Source of the DNA: Trichomonas vaginalis G3
Lineage: Eukaryota > Parabasalia > Trichomonadida > Trichomonadidae
Assembly (NCBI RefSeq): GCF_026262505.1
Contig: NC_067204.1
Location: 25,637,300-25,701,299, forward strand
Reading direction: 5' to 3'
DNA: 64,000 nucleotides
The position numbers and the translations under genes are program-made. Below, in pieces: positions 7,133 to 16,437 of the stretch. Under the pieces are notes generated by a model. It had not been told where the DNA came from. It saw only the letters and a program-made list of their open reading frames with translations, and made no database searches. The stretch's first letter is position 1. Each line of letters starts with the position of its first letter.

Positions 7133-8047
7133 ATGTTAGCAACAACAGCACCAAACTCGTTAGTCATGAACCCAACTTCAATGTTAGTAGAGATGAAAAG
7201 CTTCATTCCTTCTTCATATACTTTTGAGACAGAAATCCAGAAGATAAAGCAAGAACTTTTAACAAGTAATTTAGACTGTAGTGCGAAAGATGAAACAAAT
7301 GAACAGTATCTTTATGAAATGCAGGATATTATTGACCATTTACCCAAATTGCCTGAAATCCAACAACAAAAACTCACTATTCCAGAATTCGATGAAATAG
7401 AAGTCAAAGCAACTGACTCAGTAGAAATAAAGAAGTTCATACGTAAGGTTAACTATGAGTTTCTTGGATTTCATTGCAACCACAAAGTCATGGACAAAGA
7501 TTGCGACATGGTATATAAGAACATCTCTGACATATACAAATCTGGGGAGTTTAAGACCTACGACAACTTTGTTTCGTTAGTTGCAAAATGTGTATGGCAG
7601 ATAAGAGATAAAGATAGAAGAGGTAAAGTATGGAATGAACAGATAAAACCCGCAACTTTTGAGTTAAAGAAAACCATTGACGCCTTAGTCATACTAGCAG
7701 GTAAGATTTCAATGTACAATGCTAAAATGAACCCACAATGTTCAAAATGTAAAGCAGCAATGAGGAAATATAACTACTCCGTCAAAGAGATAGAACGTAT
7801 GCGAAACGACTATGCTGACTTAAAGAAAGAAGTAGAGAAACCAGCAGAAGATAAAATGGACATGTTGACATTTCTGAACAAAAACTATCCAACAGCTGAC
7901 GATTTCCTTCTTTCAGATGTCAAGAAGAAATATAAAGAAACCTTCGGCATTGTTAAAACATTCGATGTACTGACAGAAGAAATAGAAGCTACGAAATTGT
8001 TTAGAATTTCACGAATTCACAATGTTTACCATGTAAAACGCTTATAA
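7133..8047 (+). CDS. Unrecognised cassette protein, 304 aa
   Basis: Complete frame starting MLATTAPNSLVMNPTSMLVE. It is charged and mostly helical, with a Cys/His group near residues 118-128 (FLGFHCNHKVMDKDC) and a CSKCK pair near 204-207 that could form a small metal site. The C-terminal third is coiled-coil-like (KEIERMRNDYADLKKEVEK). An A/T-only block like the one before the polymerase precedes it. The gene lies between inverted pairs of repeats and a 31-bp direct repeat, so it may have entered this Polinton as a unit. No family recognised. Confidence 0.65.
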   Translation: MLATTAPNSLVMNPTSMLVEMKSFIPSSYTFETEIQKIKQELLTSNLDCSAKDETNEQYLYEMQDIIDHLPKLPEIQQQKLTIPEFDEIEVKATDSVEIKKFIRKVNYEFLGFHCNHKVMDKDCDMVYKNISDIYKSGEFKTYDNFVSLVAKCVWQIRDKDRRGKVWNEQIKPATFELKKTIDALVILAGKISMYNAKMNPQCSKCKAAMRKYNYSVKEIERMRNDYADLKKEVEKPAEDKMDMLTFLNKNYPTADDFLLSDVKKKYKETFGIVKTFDVLTEEIEATKLFRISRIHNVYHVKRL

Positions 8048-8054
8048 AATAACT

Positions 8055-8255
8055 GGGGTAGAAATGAGGTTAGAAATCGGGTTAGATATACCCATCTACC
8101 CTAAAAATATATTTTTATTGAATTCTGAGTAAAATTCTGAGTAAAATGACATATGGAACACGTACTTTTTCAGTAAGGACATATGGGGTAGAAATGAGGT
8201 TAGAAATCGGGTTAGATATACCCATCTACCCTAAAAATATATTTTTATTGAATTC
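8055..8255 (-). repeat. Right pair of ~70-bp cassette repeats, inverted
   Basis: Units at 8055-8125 and 8185-8255 read GGGGTAGAAATGAGGTTAGA through to TTTTTATTGAATTC and are the reverse complement of the left pair with several base differences. The two right copies are almost identical to each other, as are the two left copies, so each side has been homogenised separately. Confidence 0.85.
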
Positions 8256-8275
8256 AGCACAAAACTCTTTATTTT

Positions 8276-9151
8276 TCAAGCTTGACTTTTTACAATTTGA
8301 ACTTTGTTCGCGTAGATGTGAGTTCTGAAAGAAGTATGAGGGTCTTGTATGACTTTGTACTTCTCCCAGAGTTCATGTCTGTCAAACTTACCTGCCATGG
8401 ACTCTTTCATAAGTTCCATGAAATCGTCTTCGGACAATCCAGGGAAAAGTATGATATCAGTAAGTATTCTTTTAACATCCTTACTTAAACTCTTTGCTGT
8501 CTGTACACAAATGACAACTGAGATGTTAAAGTGTCTGAGCTTCTTAAGAATTCGACACATATCTTGTTCTCTATTCTTAAGCAAAGGATGAGAAGCAAAG
8601 TCATCTAAGATAAGAAGACATCTGTGAGGGTAAGTCTTCCAATCGTAAGATTGCAATTTCTTCGAAATGTATTCTATCTCTTTCTGTTTGTTTCTGAAGT
8701 GTTTCTTCTCTAATATTCTCTGCATTTCCTCATTTGGGTCTTTAAACTTAGAATTGACATACTCATTTATAGCATTATACTTCAAAACCCTTCTTTGGTA
8801 CTTCTTTATCCAATCTAACAACTCAGTATCTTTTATACATACTAACTTAGACTTTTTTATAATATCTTTGAACGAATTTACGGTTTGGTCAAATTGACCA
8901 GAAGTACTACAAATGACAACTAACTCATAGAATGGGTTCTTCTCATCTAGTTCTTGTTGTTGTGCAGCCATTTTAAGATAAGTGAAAGTCTTACCCGACC
9001 CAGGTGGTGCGATTAGACCTGTTATACCATTCTGAGCAAATAAGAACTTGTCATGTATAGGCTTTATCTGAGCATTTTCTAACTTCCTCTTGTTCTTGTT
9101 TAAAACATTCTCAAATTTCTTGTCAATGTCAGCAAACTTTTTTTCTAACAT
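8276..9151 (-). CDS. FtsK/HerA-type genome packaging ATPase (Polinton)
   Basis: The open frame extends to 9253, but the ATG at 9151 (MLEKKFADIDKKFENVL) avoids overlap with the divergent gene at 9188 and is preferred, giving 291 aa. Walker A is GLIAPPGSGKTFTY (roughly residues 42-55), Walker B is CLLILDDFASH, and a KLRHFNISVVICVQTA stretch fits the sensor region of viral A32/FtsK-HerA packaging enzymes. The product would pump DNA into capsids. The last codons form the right copy of a 31-bp direct repeat. Assignment is firm from motifs and from the Polinton gene set. Confidence 0.85.
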   Translation of the reverse strand: MLEKKFADIDKKFENVLNKNKRKLENAQIKPIHDKFLFAQNGITGLIAPPGSGKTFTYLKMAAQQQELDEKNPFYELVVICSTSGQFDQTVNSFKDIIKKSKLVCIKDTELLDWIKKYQRRVLKYNAINEYVNSKFKDPNEEMQRILEKKHFRNKQKEIEYISKKLQSYDWKTYPHRCLLILDDFASHPLLKNREQDMCRILKKLRHFNISVVICVQTAKSLSKDVKRILTDIILFPGLSEDDFMELMKESMAGKFDRHELWEKYKVIQDPHTSFRTHIYANKVQIVKSQA

Positions 9152-9187
9152 ATTTTTAGAAAAATTAAAATTTTTATCTTTTAGAAA

Positions 9188-9673
9188 ATGTCTAGCGATT
9201 TCGCTATCTATATTCGAGACAAACTTTTTGACAGCAAAACATCTGTCGACCATAAAATCTTACATAGTGTAAACAAGAAAGGTGAATTTGTTCTAAAGTT
9301 CTGTTTCTGGGAATATGACAAGAACCATAAAACATTACAAAGAGCAGTCTTAAAATTTGTCAATGACAGACTTGTTGACAGAGATGACGCCGATTGGAAA
9401 GATGAAGTCCAACAAAAGTTCTTAGAATGCAAAGAAGGCACATGCGCTGTTCTTGAAGATGAAATAGAAAACAGAATAGAAGAGCTATTAAAGGACAAAG
9501 AACTTTTACATAAATATGGTTCTGAGAAATTTGACATAACTCCACCAGAGAAGAAGAAGAAGAGAGAAAAGAAAGAAAAGAAAGTAGAAGAAAAGAAAGT
9601 AGAAGAAAAGAAAGTAGAAGAAGAGAAGAAAGAACCTGAACCAGTTCCAGAGAAAAAGAAATTTGACATGTAA
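9188..9673 (+). CDS. Polinton protein with Lys/Glu tail, 161 aa
   Basis: Starts MSSDFAIYIRDKLFDSKTSV, divergent from the ATPase by 36 bases. Residues 1-115 look globular (LKFCFWEYDKNHKTLQRAVL, with LEDEIENRIEELLKDKELL as a helix). The tail from 118 on is a Lys/Glu repeat (KKVEEKKVEEKKVEEEKK), encoded by a short tandem DNA repeat, ending PEKKKFDM. Convergent with the gene at 9690, 16 bases apart. No family recognised; the tail resembles that of the 355-939 protein. Confidence 0.65.
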   Translation: MSSDFAIYIRDKLFDSKTSVDHKILHSVNKKGEFVLKFCFWEYDKNHKTLQRAVLKFVNDRLVDRDDADWKDEVQQKFLECKEGTCAVLEDEIENRIEELLKDKELLHKYGSEKFDITPPEKKKKREKKEKKVEEKKVEEKKVEEEKKEPEPVPEKKKFDM

Positions 9674-9689
9674 AAATAAAATTTTATTT

Positions 9690-10109
9690 TTAGAACATTT
9701 CTGGGTCAATGTCAATGTTCTCTTCCTCTTTAGGAGCAAACACTGGCTTAGACTCTAAAATCTTTTTACCTAATTTACCTTGAACTTCAACTATCTTAGA
9801 CTCATAATATTCATAGTCGTCTGCTTTCTTTGGTTCATAAGGTATAACAAGTTTGTATGCTTTGCCTTCTTTAAGGTTTGAAAACCTTCTGTCAAAATTT
9901 TCCTTGACTGTTAACAAACCTTCTATGTCTAAGTCTTCAAATTTCGCACCATTTTTAGTCACAATAGCAAACTTAACTGGTTCGATGTTCCAAACTTTGT
10001 CAAATGTAGACTTTTCAAAATGGTAGAAGTAAACATTCAAATATGTGAATGGAGCTAACTTATCTTTGACTTCTGTCATGTACTTGTTGACTGAAATATA
10101 TTTCGTCAT
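9690..10109 (-). CDS. Unrecognised Polinton protein, 139 aa
   Basis: Complete frame starting MTKYISVNKYMTEVKDKLAP. Alternating hydrophobic and aromatic residues (YLNVYFYHFEKS, VKFAIVTKNGAKF, AYKLVIPYEPKK) suggest a beta-rich fold of the size of a small OB domain, and an acidic tail (EEENIDIDPEMF) is typical of single-strand DNA-binding proteins. This is a fold guess, not a recognised match. It follows the helicase gene on the same strand and has an A/T block upstream like those of the polymerase and helicase, which fits a replication role. Confidence 0.6.
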   Translation of the reverse strand: MTKYISVNKYMTEVKDKLAPFTYLNVYFYHFEKSTFDKVWNIEPVKFAIVTKNGAKFEDLDIEGLLTVKENFDRRFSNLKEGKAYKLVIPYEPKKADDYEYYESKIVEVQGKLGKKILESKPVFAPKEEENIDIDPEMF

Positions 10110-10144
10110 CTTTTCTATCGGATAAAAAAATATTTTTTTTAAAT

Positions 10145-11379
10145 TTACTCAGAAAAATTTTTCTTTGTATATACGCCGTTCTGAACATCTAAAAGACTTT
10201 TGACATTTGCCAAGAATGTTCGTTTAGAAGCTGCCATATAACCATATTCTTGACAATACTGTTTATACGAATCGTACAATGACCTTTCATCTAAACACTC
10301 AAAGTTAGTCTCATCTATAAACAGTTCATATACACTCTTGTTTGCTTCTAACAATGTTTGTCTTTCTTCGGTATGTGGAATTTGTCTTGGATTGAACTTA
10401 GAAATATCTAATGTCATGAAATATGAGAACAAGTGGTTGTAAAAGTTAGGTGTCAAAGTTTCTGCTAAGTCGTCAAAATATTCTGTATCTTGCATATGAG
10501 AATCTGACGTTCTGACAACTACATATCTTCTGTCAGAACTTTCTAACTTCATCGGAACAACATTGTTTGAAACCATGATGAAATTTGCAACATTTTCACA
10601 AACTCTTTGGTCTTTATATTTCTTTCAACAACTCCAACTTTGTCTGTTATAAGACTCTTCAAAGCATCTGAGTTTAAAACTTTTGTTGTATCTATACTTT
10701 GAAGTTCGTTACATACTATAAGTTTCATATTCTCTATTGAAGAGTTAAATTTACCGCAGATGTTTTCTAAGTTTGTCATATTAGGGTTCGAATAGCCCTC
10801 TAACAGTTTGCATAAGATATCTGTAAAGAAAGTGTTCTTACCAGTTCCTTGTTTTCCAATTATAATGAGAGCAGTTTCATTTTTAGCACTTGGATATTGT
10901 AAGATGTTTGCAAACCAAACATAAGATATACTCATAGACTCTTTCGTTTCCATTGCATATAATTTCTTTGACATGGTCTAACCAAGCTTCTATAACATTT
11001 TCTTTCCATTCTACTTGTTCGTATTTATATCCAGTGAAGATAGAATAGAAGTTTGGAGATGGTGTATAGAACTTTATACCACGAACTGAAAAATCTTCTA
11101 ACTTTGACAATAAGATATCCCAAGCATCTAACATCTTCATGCCAACTTGTACGACTTTTATTTTCTTAAGTTTCTGTCTACATTCTTGTTCTGAAACTAT
11201 GTTGCTCTTGGTTTGTTAAAGACAACATCCCATTCTTTCATGACATAACATTCTGGGCAGAGTCGACATAAATGACTAAACGTTTCAAATTCTCGACTGC
11301 TTTGTTATAGTCTCGAAATGGACACATATTTCTGAACGCTTGGAAGTCATAAAAATCTGAAACGTCTATTCTGTACATT
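10145..11379 (-). pseudogene. Polinton SF3 (D5-like) helicase, broken
   Basis: The region encodes a superfamily 3 helicase-primase-type ATPase: a Walker A of the form GKQGTGKNT is followed by the NLENICGKFNSSIENMKLIV-type segment seen in virus D5-like helicases. The gene begins MYRIDVSDFYDF after an A/T-only block nearly identical to that before the polymerase. It is broken, with about four breaks. Its job in an intact element would be unwinding DNA for the polymerase. Confidence 0.75.
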
Positions 11380-11407
11380 TTTATAAAAATAAAAAAAAAT
11401 ATTTTTT

Positions 11408-12203
11408 TTATTCTTGACTTTGTTGTTCCATTTGTTGCATTTGTTGTTCTTGAGCTATTTGTTGTTGAAGTTGTTCTTGTAATACAATACTTTCACCAGT
11501 TGCATCTTCCAATTCGAAACTTTCTGCCGTCATTGACAAATACATAGGACATAAAAGTTTTACAGGAACAAAGTTTGCGTCAACTAAGGTTAAGTTTATG
11601 TTTGCTAAAGTGTTTGAGTTTACTAAAAGCTGAAAACTCTGCATTCGAATGAACAATAGGCAAACCAGCAGAGAAAGTGTTGTTTATACGCATGAGTATC
11701 TTTTGGTCATAGTAGTTTCTGTCGACATTCGAATAGCACTTTGAACCTAAGTTTGAAACAATATATAAAATAGGTGTACTTAAAGTCAATGGAACAGACA
11801 CCTTGTATGACACCTTTTCCTGTTATAGGAAACTGTTGGTAGTAAAAACCAGATATAAGTTTTGTATTATAGCTCATATCGTTTATAGTAAACTCAGTCG
11901 GACATCCAAACATAATGAAACCTGCTCTAGTTGCAGCACATGTTACATCCGTCCTTAAAGTATTAAATAAGTCAACAAAACCTGTTGGTGGTATATCTGA
12001 GTAAGTATCTTCAAAGAAGTATTTTTTACCATTCACAACAACAAAGTCTTCTGGTGTCAAAAGAGCAAAACAGGCTTTAGTCGTCATCGTGTTTAAGGTA
12101 GTTTACAATATCGTCCTTGAGGACTTTGTAAGTTTGTTGTTATAGAATTATATGACTCAGGGTTTTTAGTCGTAATAGTATAAACCACTATGTCTTCTGC
12201 CAT
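11408..12203 (-). pseudogene. Beta-rich capsid-type Polinton gene (penton candidate), broken
   Basis: The region starts MAEDIVVYTITTKN and encodes beta-rich sequence of about 260 residues with a Gln-rich tail (LQEQLQQQIAQEQQMQQ). Position near the major capsid gene and size fit the minor (penton) single jelly-roll protein of Polintons; this is inference from context. Broken, about three breaks. Confidence 0.45.
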
Positions 12204-12241
12204 TTACTTAGCAAGTAAATTTTAATGAAATGTTGTGGTCG

Positions 12242-12790
12242 TCAAATATTTTTATGACGTCTGGGAAAACTATATTTTAAGTTCAACGTTTCACCTCCTT
12301 TCATAACGTATATCTTGTCAATGACATTATATGAAACACCACAGCAAGCAATGTCGGGTTCTATTTCTTTGATGTTTATATCGTCTGCCTCTGTCAAAAG
12401 TTTCAATAGTTCTTTCAAAACTTCATGAGGTGCAATGACATATGAGTTCACTTTTACAGGGTTGTGTTCGACCAAGTTTAACATTATACCCAAAGCTTGA
12501 CAAATCTTCTCCTGAGTTTTAAGTTTGTCTTTAAGTTGTTGGTAGTCGTTTCGAATATCTGCAACAGAACTTAAGTCTCTGCTAACTTCAGGGTATGTTG
12601 GTTGTTCTTTTACAGGAACTATTGTTATACCATCTTCGTCTTCGTATGGTTTCCCCACTTCAACATCTCTTTCTTTGACATTGACAACAACACTTTGACT
12701 GTTTGTTTGAGTTGGTGAATTTAACTTCACATCTGCCACCGCCATTAAACCTTTTGAAACACTTACGCTTCTATTTTTCGGAAATGACAT
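12242..12790 (-). CDS. Unrecognised Polinton protein, 182 aa
   Basis: The open frame extends upstream, but the ATG at 12790 (MSFPKNRSVSVSKGLMAVAD) is preferred because the earlier part overlaps the divergent frame at 12809. Residues 1-75 are polar and likely disordered; 90-125 contain a helical stretch (IRNDYQQLKDKLKTQEKICQ); 125-182 are compact with two adjacent cysteines (DIACCGVSYNVIDKIYVMKG). A TATTCTAAGTAAAATG-type start context resembles that of the 12203 gene. It lies among capsid-type genes, so a virion role is possible. No family recognised. Confidence 0.55.
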   Translation of the reverse strand: MSFPKNRSVSVSKGLMAVADVKLNSPTQTNSQSVVVNVKERDVEVGKPYEDEDGITIVPVKEQPTYPEVSRDLSSVADIRNDYQQLKDKLKTQEKICQALGIMLNLVEHNPVKVNSYVIAPHEVLKELLKLLTEADDINIKEIEPDIACCGVSYNVIDKIYVMKGGETLNLKYSFPRRHKNI

Positions 12791-12808
12791 TTTACTTAGA
12801 ATAAAAAG

Positions 12809-13119
12809 ATGGACGTATTTGAGTATCTCTTCGAATTGAAGCAGAACAAAGTTTACACACACAAACAATACAATCATTGACAGAATAGTTCTTTACACAA
12901 ACAATGGAAAATGTTATAGAATAGCAGTCTTTGCTGAACCAAAATATTTTCATAAAGCAAAGAAAGTTGGTATAACTGAAATGGTGAAAGTTCTTGAAGC
13001 AGACAAAAATATAACAACAAAACTTGACGATATTTCTAAAGGTAAGTTTATAATACAATTTTATGTCAAAACTGGCGTACTGTCAATATTTGACGGAGAG
13101 AAGTCAGTTCAAGAACAAC
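12809..13119 (+). pseudogene. Small Polinton gene on the plus strand, broken
   Basis: Begins MDVFEYLFELKQNKVYTH and runs toward the end of the capsid-type gene on the other strand. Coding-like composition continues for about 300 bases. It is broken, with one or two breaks. Function not recognised. It is divergent from the 182-aa gene, with 18 bases between start codons. Confidence 0.4.
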
Positions 13120-14735
13120 TTACTGACCTGCTGCCAAAATCTGCTCGATGGAAGCTGTCGTTATGCCAATCTGAGGAGCCCCAGCAGGTTTCATCGAACG
13201 AATCTTCAAAAGAGCATCTTCCGTGAAAAGTGCTATTGGTTTTGTAAACTTCTTTGCTTTCAATTCATCTGGACCGTCTCTGTCACCAGTATATTGTATT
13301 TGAACTGTACCAACAGTTGAAATACCACCCATAAAGTCTTCTGAGTCAGCAAATGGAATGCCAAGCCAAAAGTTTGAACGGTCTCCATTTGTATATTGAG
13401 TTGTTTTGAGCTCCTGTATGAGTCCATACTTTCACATATGGCATAATAGAACTTTGCATTTCAGGGTTAATTTGTTGTGAAGTTGTTGTTAAAGTTCATA
13501 GCATCTAATGTCAAGTTGTATGACCTCATATCCTCAACTGTAGAATATTCTTCTCTTGGATAATATTTGCCATCTATGTTTATATGTATTTAATACCAGG
13601 GTTGTAGAAGAAACAAGAATAGTCATTTATAGTTCGTCTGAACAGTACAAACATAGTATCTGCATGTTTCATTGCAGTTGTTAAAGGCAATATCTGTTCT
13701 TGCACCTGGGTCAGCACTTTGGTTTCCAACTTCACCTGCAAAGTCTTTGACAGATATTTGGTGTATAGGGAACATAAGTGGAACTGCAATATATTTGGCA
13801 GCTAAAGCATTTGAAATATCTGGGTCCAACATATAGACTGCAAGTCTGCTTTCTATTCTCTTGCATTCAAACTTTTTCGCATGTGAACTTAACTGGGTCC
13901 CAAGCAGTTCCAGCAGCATTGAAATAATAGTTTACTTCAGTGTTGAGGTTTTGAGAAACCAAAGTCTAAGTCAACTTTGTCTTTTGCAAAAGTCGGCGAA
14001 TGACATTTTATTTGTTCCACTACTTCTGTAAGAGTGAATGGGTCTTGTGTTGGTGCAATGACTAAGTTATTTTTTGCTTGGAGTAAGTTCGATAGAAATT
14101 TTTCCTGCCCAGTTTGGCAAGTATCTTAAAAACCTGAAGATGAGGAAAGATGACAAAGGAACTCTAAGTTTCATTTTACTTTGTTACTGCTGCTGCAGTT
14201 TGTCCAGAAAGGTTAACATAAACTCCTGGAACGTTAGGGTCAAGTCTTCTTATTTTCTCAATAGTTGCATACTGGTCTGTTTGTTCTCTAGCTTGTGGTT
14301 GTACTGAGTTCTCAAAGCGAACCCCATTCATCAGTTTGCCCATGTTACTGTTTGAACTAAGTCAGAGTTAGAATATATCTTATATCCCATGAAAACTTCT
14401 GGAGCATATTGGTATCCGACATAGAAAATTCCATTGCAACCTTTCTTGTCAGACAACTTGGCAGAAGGTTTTATTTCAATGTCTTGTTCCACGTATAAGA
14501 AAGAGTTGTCAATAGAAATTATATTGAAACCTGTCGCAGCAATATATCTACTGTTGTTGAAGAACCTTCTCCAAAACTCACCTACGTTTCCATAAGAAAC
14601 AGCAGTTGTATATTCGTAAGTTCCAGGAACTATTTCTGACCTTCTAATGGCATTGTCGCATTCGTTATACCATTCGGAAACATTTCCATTCATAGCATCC
14701 AAAACTGTTGGCGTTATATTCTGAGCGGCGTACAT
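13120..14735 (-). pseudogene. Polinton major capsid protein gene, broken
   Basis: A ~1.6-kb region, the largest beta-rich coding block of the element, starts MYAAQNITPTVLDAMNG after a T-run/ACTCATATGAA upstream block. Size, location between penton-type and coiled-coil structural genes, and beta-strand-like composition fit the double jelly-roll major capsid protein; no decisive motif exists for this family, so the name rests on context. Broken, about six breaks. Confidence 0.6.
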
Positions 14736-14767
14736 TTCATATGAGTAAAAATATAGAATAGTTGGAT

Positions 14768-15852
14768 TTATATGTCATAATAGAACCCACGTGGACCAAG
14801 CTTTACTTTCTTCCTGACTGAGTTTTTAACTCTTCTTTTTCCTTCATTGCCCTCTGCTTGAAGTTGTTGCATCTTTGCATTATGTTCATCTAGTATGTTG
14901 CAAATTTCCCATGTCCTTTTTGCCTTTTGGCTCTGGTCGCCCATCTCAGGTAACCTATATCCTAGAAAGAGTTTGTCATAGTTTGTATTTGAGTCGTCGC
15001 GTATTGTTTGCATGACTCTTTCCTGAGTTTCGGTTCAAGCTCTTCAAACAGTGCCTGTCCATATGGAATAAGCTCGTTTCCAAATATATGTTTTTGTAGC
15101 CATTCTGGTTTTCTTTCCATGTTACCAACTATATCTTTTGTGAATGGGAAAGCTTTTACCCAATCTTTCAGTCTTGCGTCGTTTATTTCTGTAGTTGGTT
15201 TTATTTTGTCAAGGAACATGTTTTTCAATACTAACATTTCATTTGGTACTGTCCATTTGAGTTTTCTTAAATATTCATCCCTTCTCAGTTCATTGTCTGC
15301 AAAGTAAGTTTTTATGACATTTTGTAAACTTTCGTTTGCAAGGTCATGTACAATAGGTTCTCTTCCTTCTCTCCCTAACTTTCTTTCTAAACTCTTCACC
15401 AAATATACCATCTCTATGGTTCTGTGTAGTTCTTTGAGATAAATGTTCTAGAACGTCAGGTGTTATATTTCCATCAGCCATGTTCATTTCATACTGGTCC
15501 AAAATATCTGCATGTTTCATATCTTTCAATGGCATTAAAGCCGCGCTGAAAATACCAGCTATATCTGGTTCACCATTGACTTCCATTGCGTCTACAACTT
15601 CTTGGAATTGTGGTTGTAAGTTTATGAACCACCTATCCGGGTTAGCTTTATGACCCCATCTCATTGTAGTTCCATCGTCTGCAGAAACAAAAGTAGGTTT
15701 GTTTCCATCTTGGTTAGGTTCTGAATGAACTTTAAACAATGTTTCATTTCTATATGTTTTCTTGAAATTTAACCTTTTATTTTCACCGAGTTCATCCGAA
15801 GATTGAACGTTAAATGCTCGTAAGTAAAAAGGGTTGTTGTATTTGTGTACAT
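14768..15852 (-). pseudogene. Polinton structural-type gene, broken
   Basis: A ~1.1-kb coding region starting MYTNTTTLFTYEHLT, charged and helical overall with many Trp/Pro positions, placed directly upstream of the capsid-type gene on the same strand. I do not recognise the family. Broken, about three breaks. Confidence 0.5.
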
Positions 15853-15858
15853 TTTCTT

Positions 15859-16437
15859 TCAGTCTTCCATTCTATGCTGAATATTTTCATCTGGTGTTGG
15901 AGTCTTTTGTATGTCGGCAAACATTTTTCGATATTCTTCTACTATGTCAGCCGAATTTTTTTTAGACTCTTGGAAATATTCCATATTCTCCGCATACTCT
16001 TGTTGAGGGTCAAGATTTTTCGGCTGTTCCAAATCTTCATCTAGTTCTGTGAAGTTAGTTTCCAAAGGAGTGACTTGTTCGTTTCCTTCAGGCTCTTCTA
16101 GCTGTTGTTGCTGAACTATTTCTTCCATGTCTGGTTGTATCTGAACTTCTTCCTGTGGAGTTTCTTGTACCTCATCTGCTGGCATTTCATATATTCCGAG
16201 ACCGTTTTCAACAATTTCCCTATCTACGTCATCCGCATTCATAAGCTTTTGTTCTTTCGTTCCGTCTCTATTTTTTACGCGTTTCATGACGAAAGTTGAA
16301 TTGTCATTTAGCTCTGACATCAAATATCTCGGAGTAAATTCATCCATGTCATTTGGATGATATGCTATTAAATCATATCCCTTAGCGAGCTTGTATTTTC
16401 CAGGTTTGAGATTATATCCGTTTTGGTGCTGAGCCAT
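15859..16437 (-). CDS. Acidic Gln-rich Polinton protein, 192 aa
   Basis: Starts MAQHQNGYNLKPGKYKLAKG. The first 85 residues look folded (GYDLIAYHPNDMDEFTPRYL, STFVMKRVKNRDG); the rest is acidic and Gln/Glu/Pro-rich (EEIVQQQQLEEPEGNEQVT) and likely disordered, ending in a helical segment (EEYRKMFADIQKTPTP). The start overlaps the end of the 567-aa gene by 70 bases in another frame, an overlap larger than others in the element. No family recognised; its place in the structural block suggests a particle-associated protein. Confidence 0.6.
   Translation of the reverse strand: MAQHQNGYNLKPGKYKLAKGYDLIAYHPNDMDEFTPRYLMSELNDNSTFVMKRVKNRDGTKEQKLMNADDVDREIVENGLGIYEMPADEVQETPQEEVQIQPDMEEIVQQQQLEEPEGNEQVTPLETNFTELDEDLEQPKNLDPQQEYAENMEYFQESKKNSADIVEEYRKMFADIQKTPTPDENIQHRMED

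Larger units (their letters stand above)
6820..8301. mobile_element. Gene cassette bounded by 31-bp direct repeats inside the Polinton
   Basis: A 31-bp sequence (ATTTTTCAAGCTTGACTTTT and onward) occurs at 6820-6850 and again at 8271-8301. The right copy is the 3' end of the packaging ATPase gene, so the left copy is a duplicate of that end. Between them lie two direct copies of a ~73-bp unit (6857-6930, 6985-7058), the gene at 7133-8047, and two inverted copies of the unit (8055-8125, 8185-8255) sharing GGTAGATGGGTATATCTAAC. The arrangement resembles an insertion with long flanking duplication, or a recombination product. It has no recognisable transposase. Confidence 0.6.

Noticed and set aside
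8146-8328. Short plus-strand frame between cassette repeats (MTYGTRTFS...)
   Set aside because: It runs through the inverted repeats and into the antisense of the ATPase end; no coding composition.
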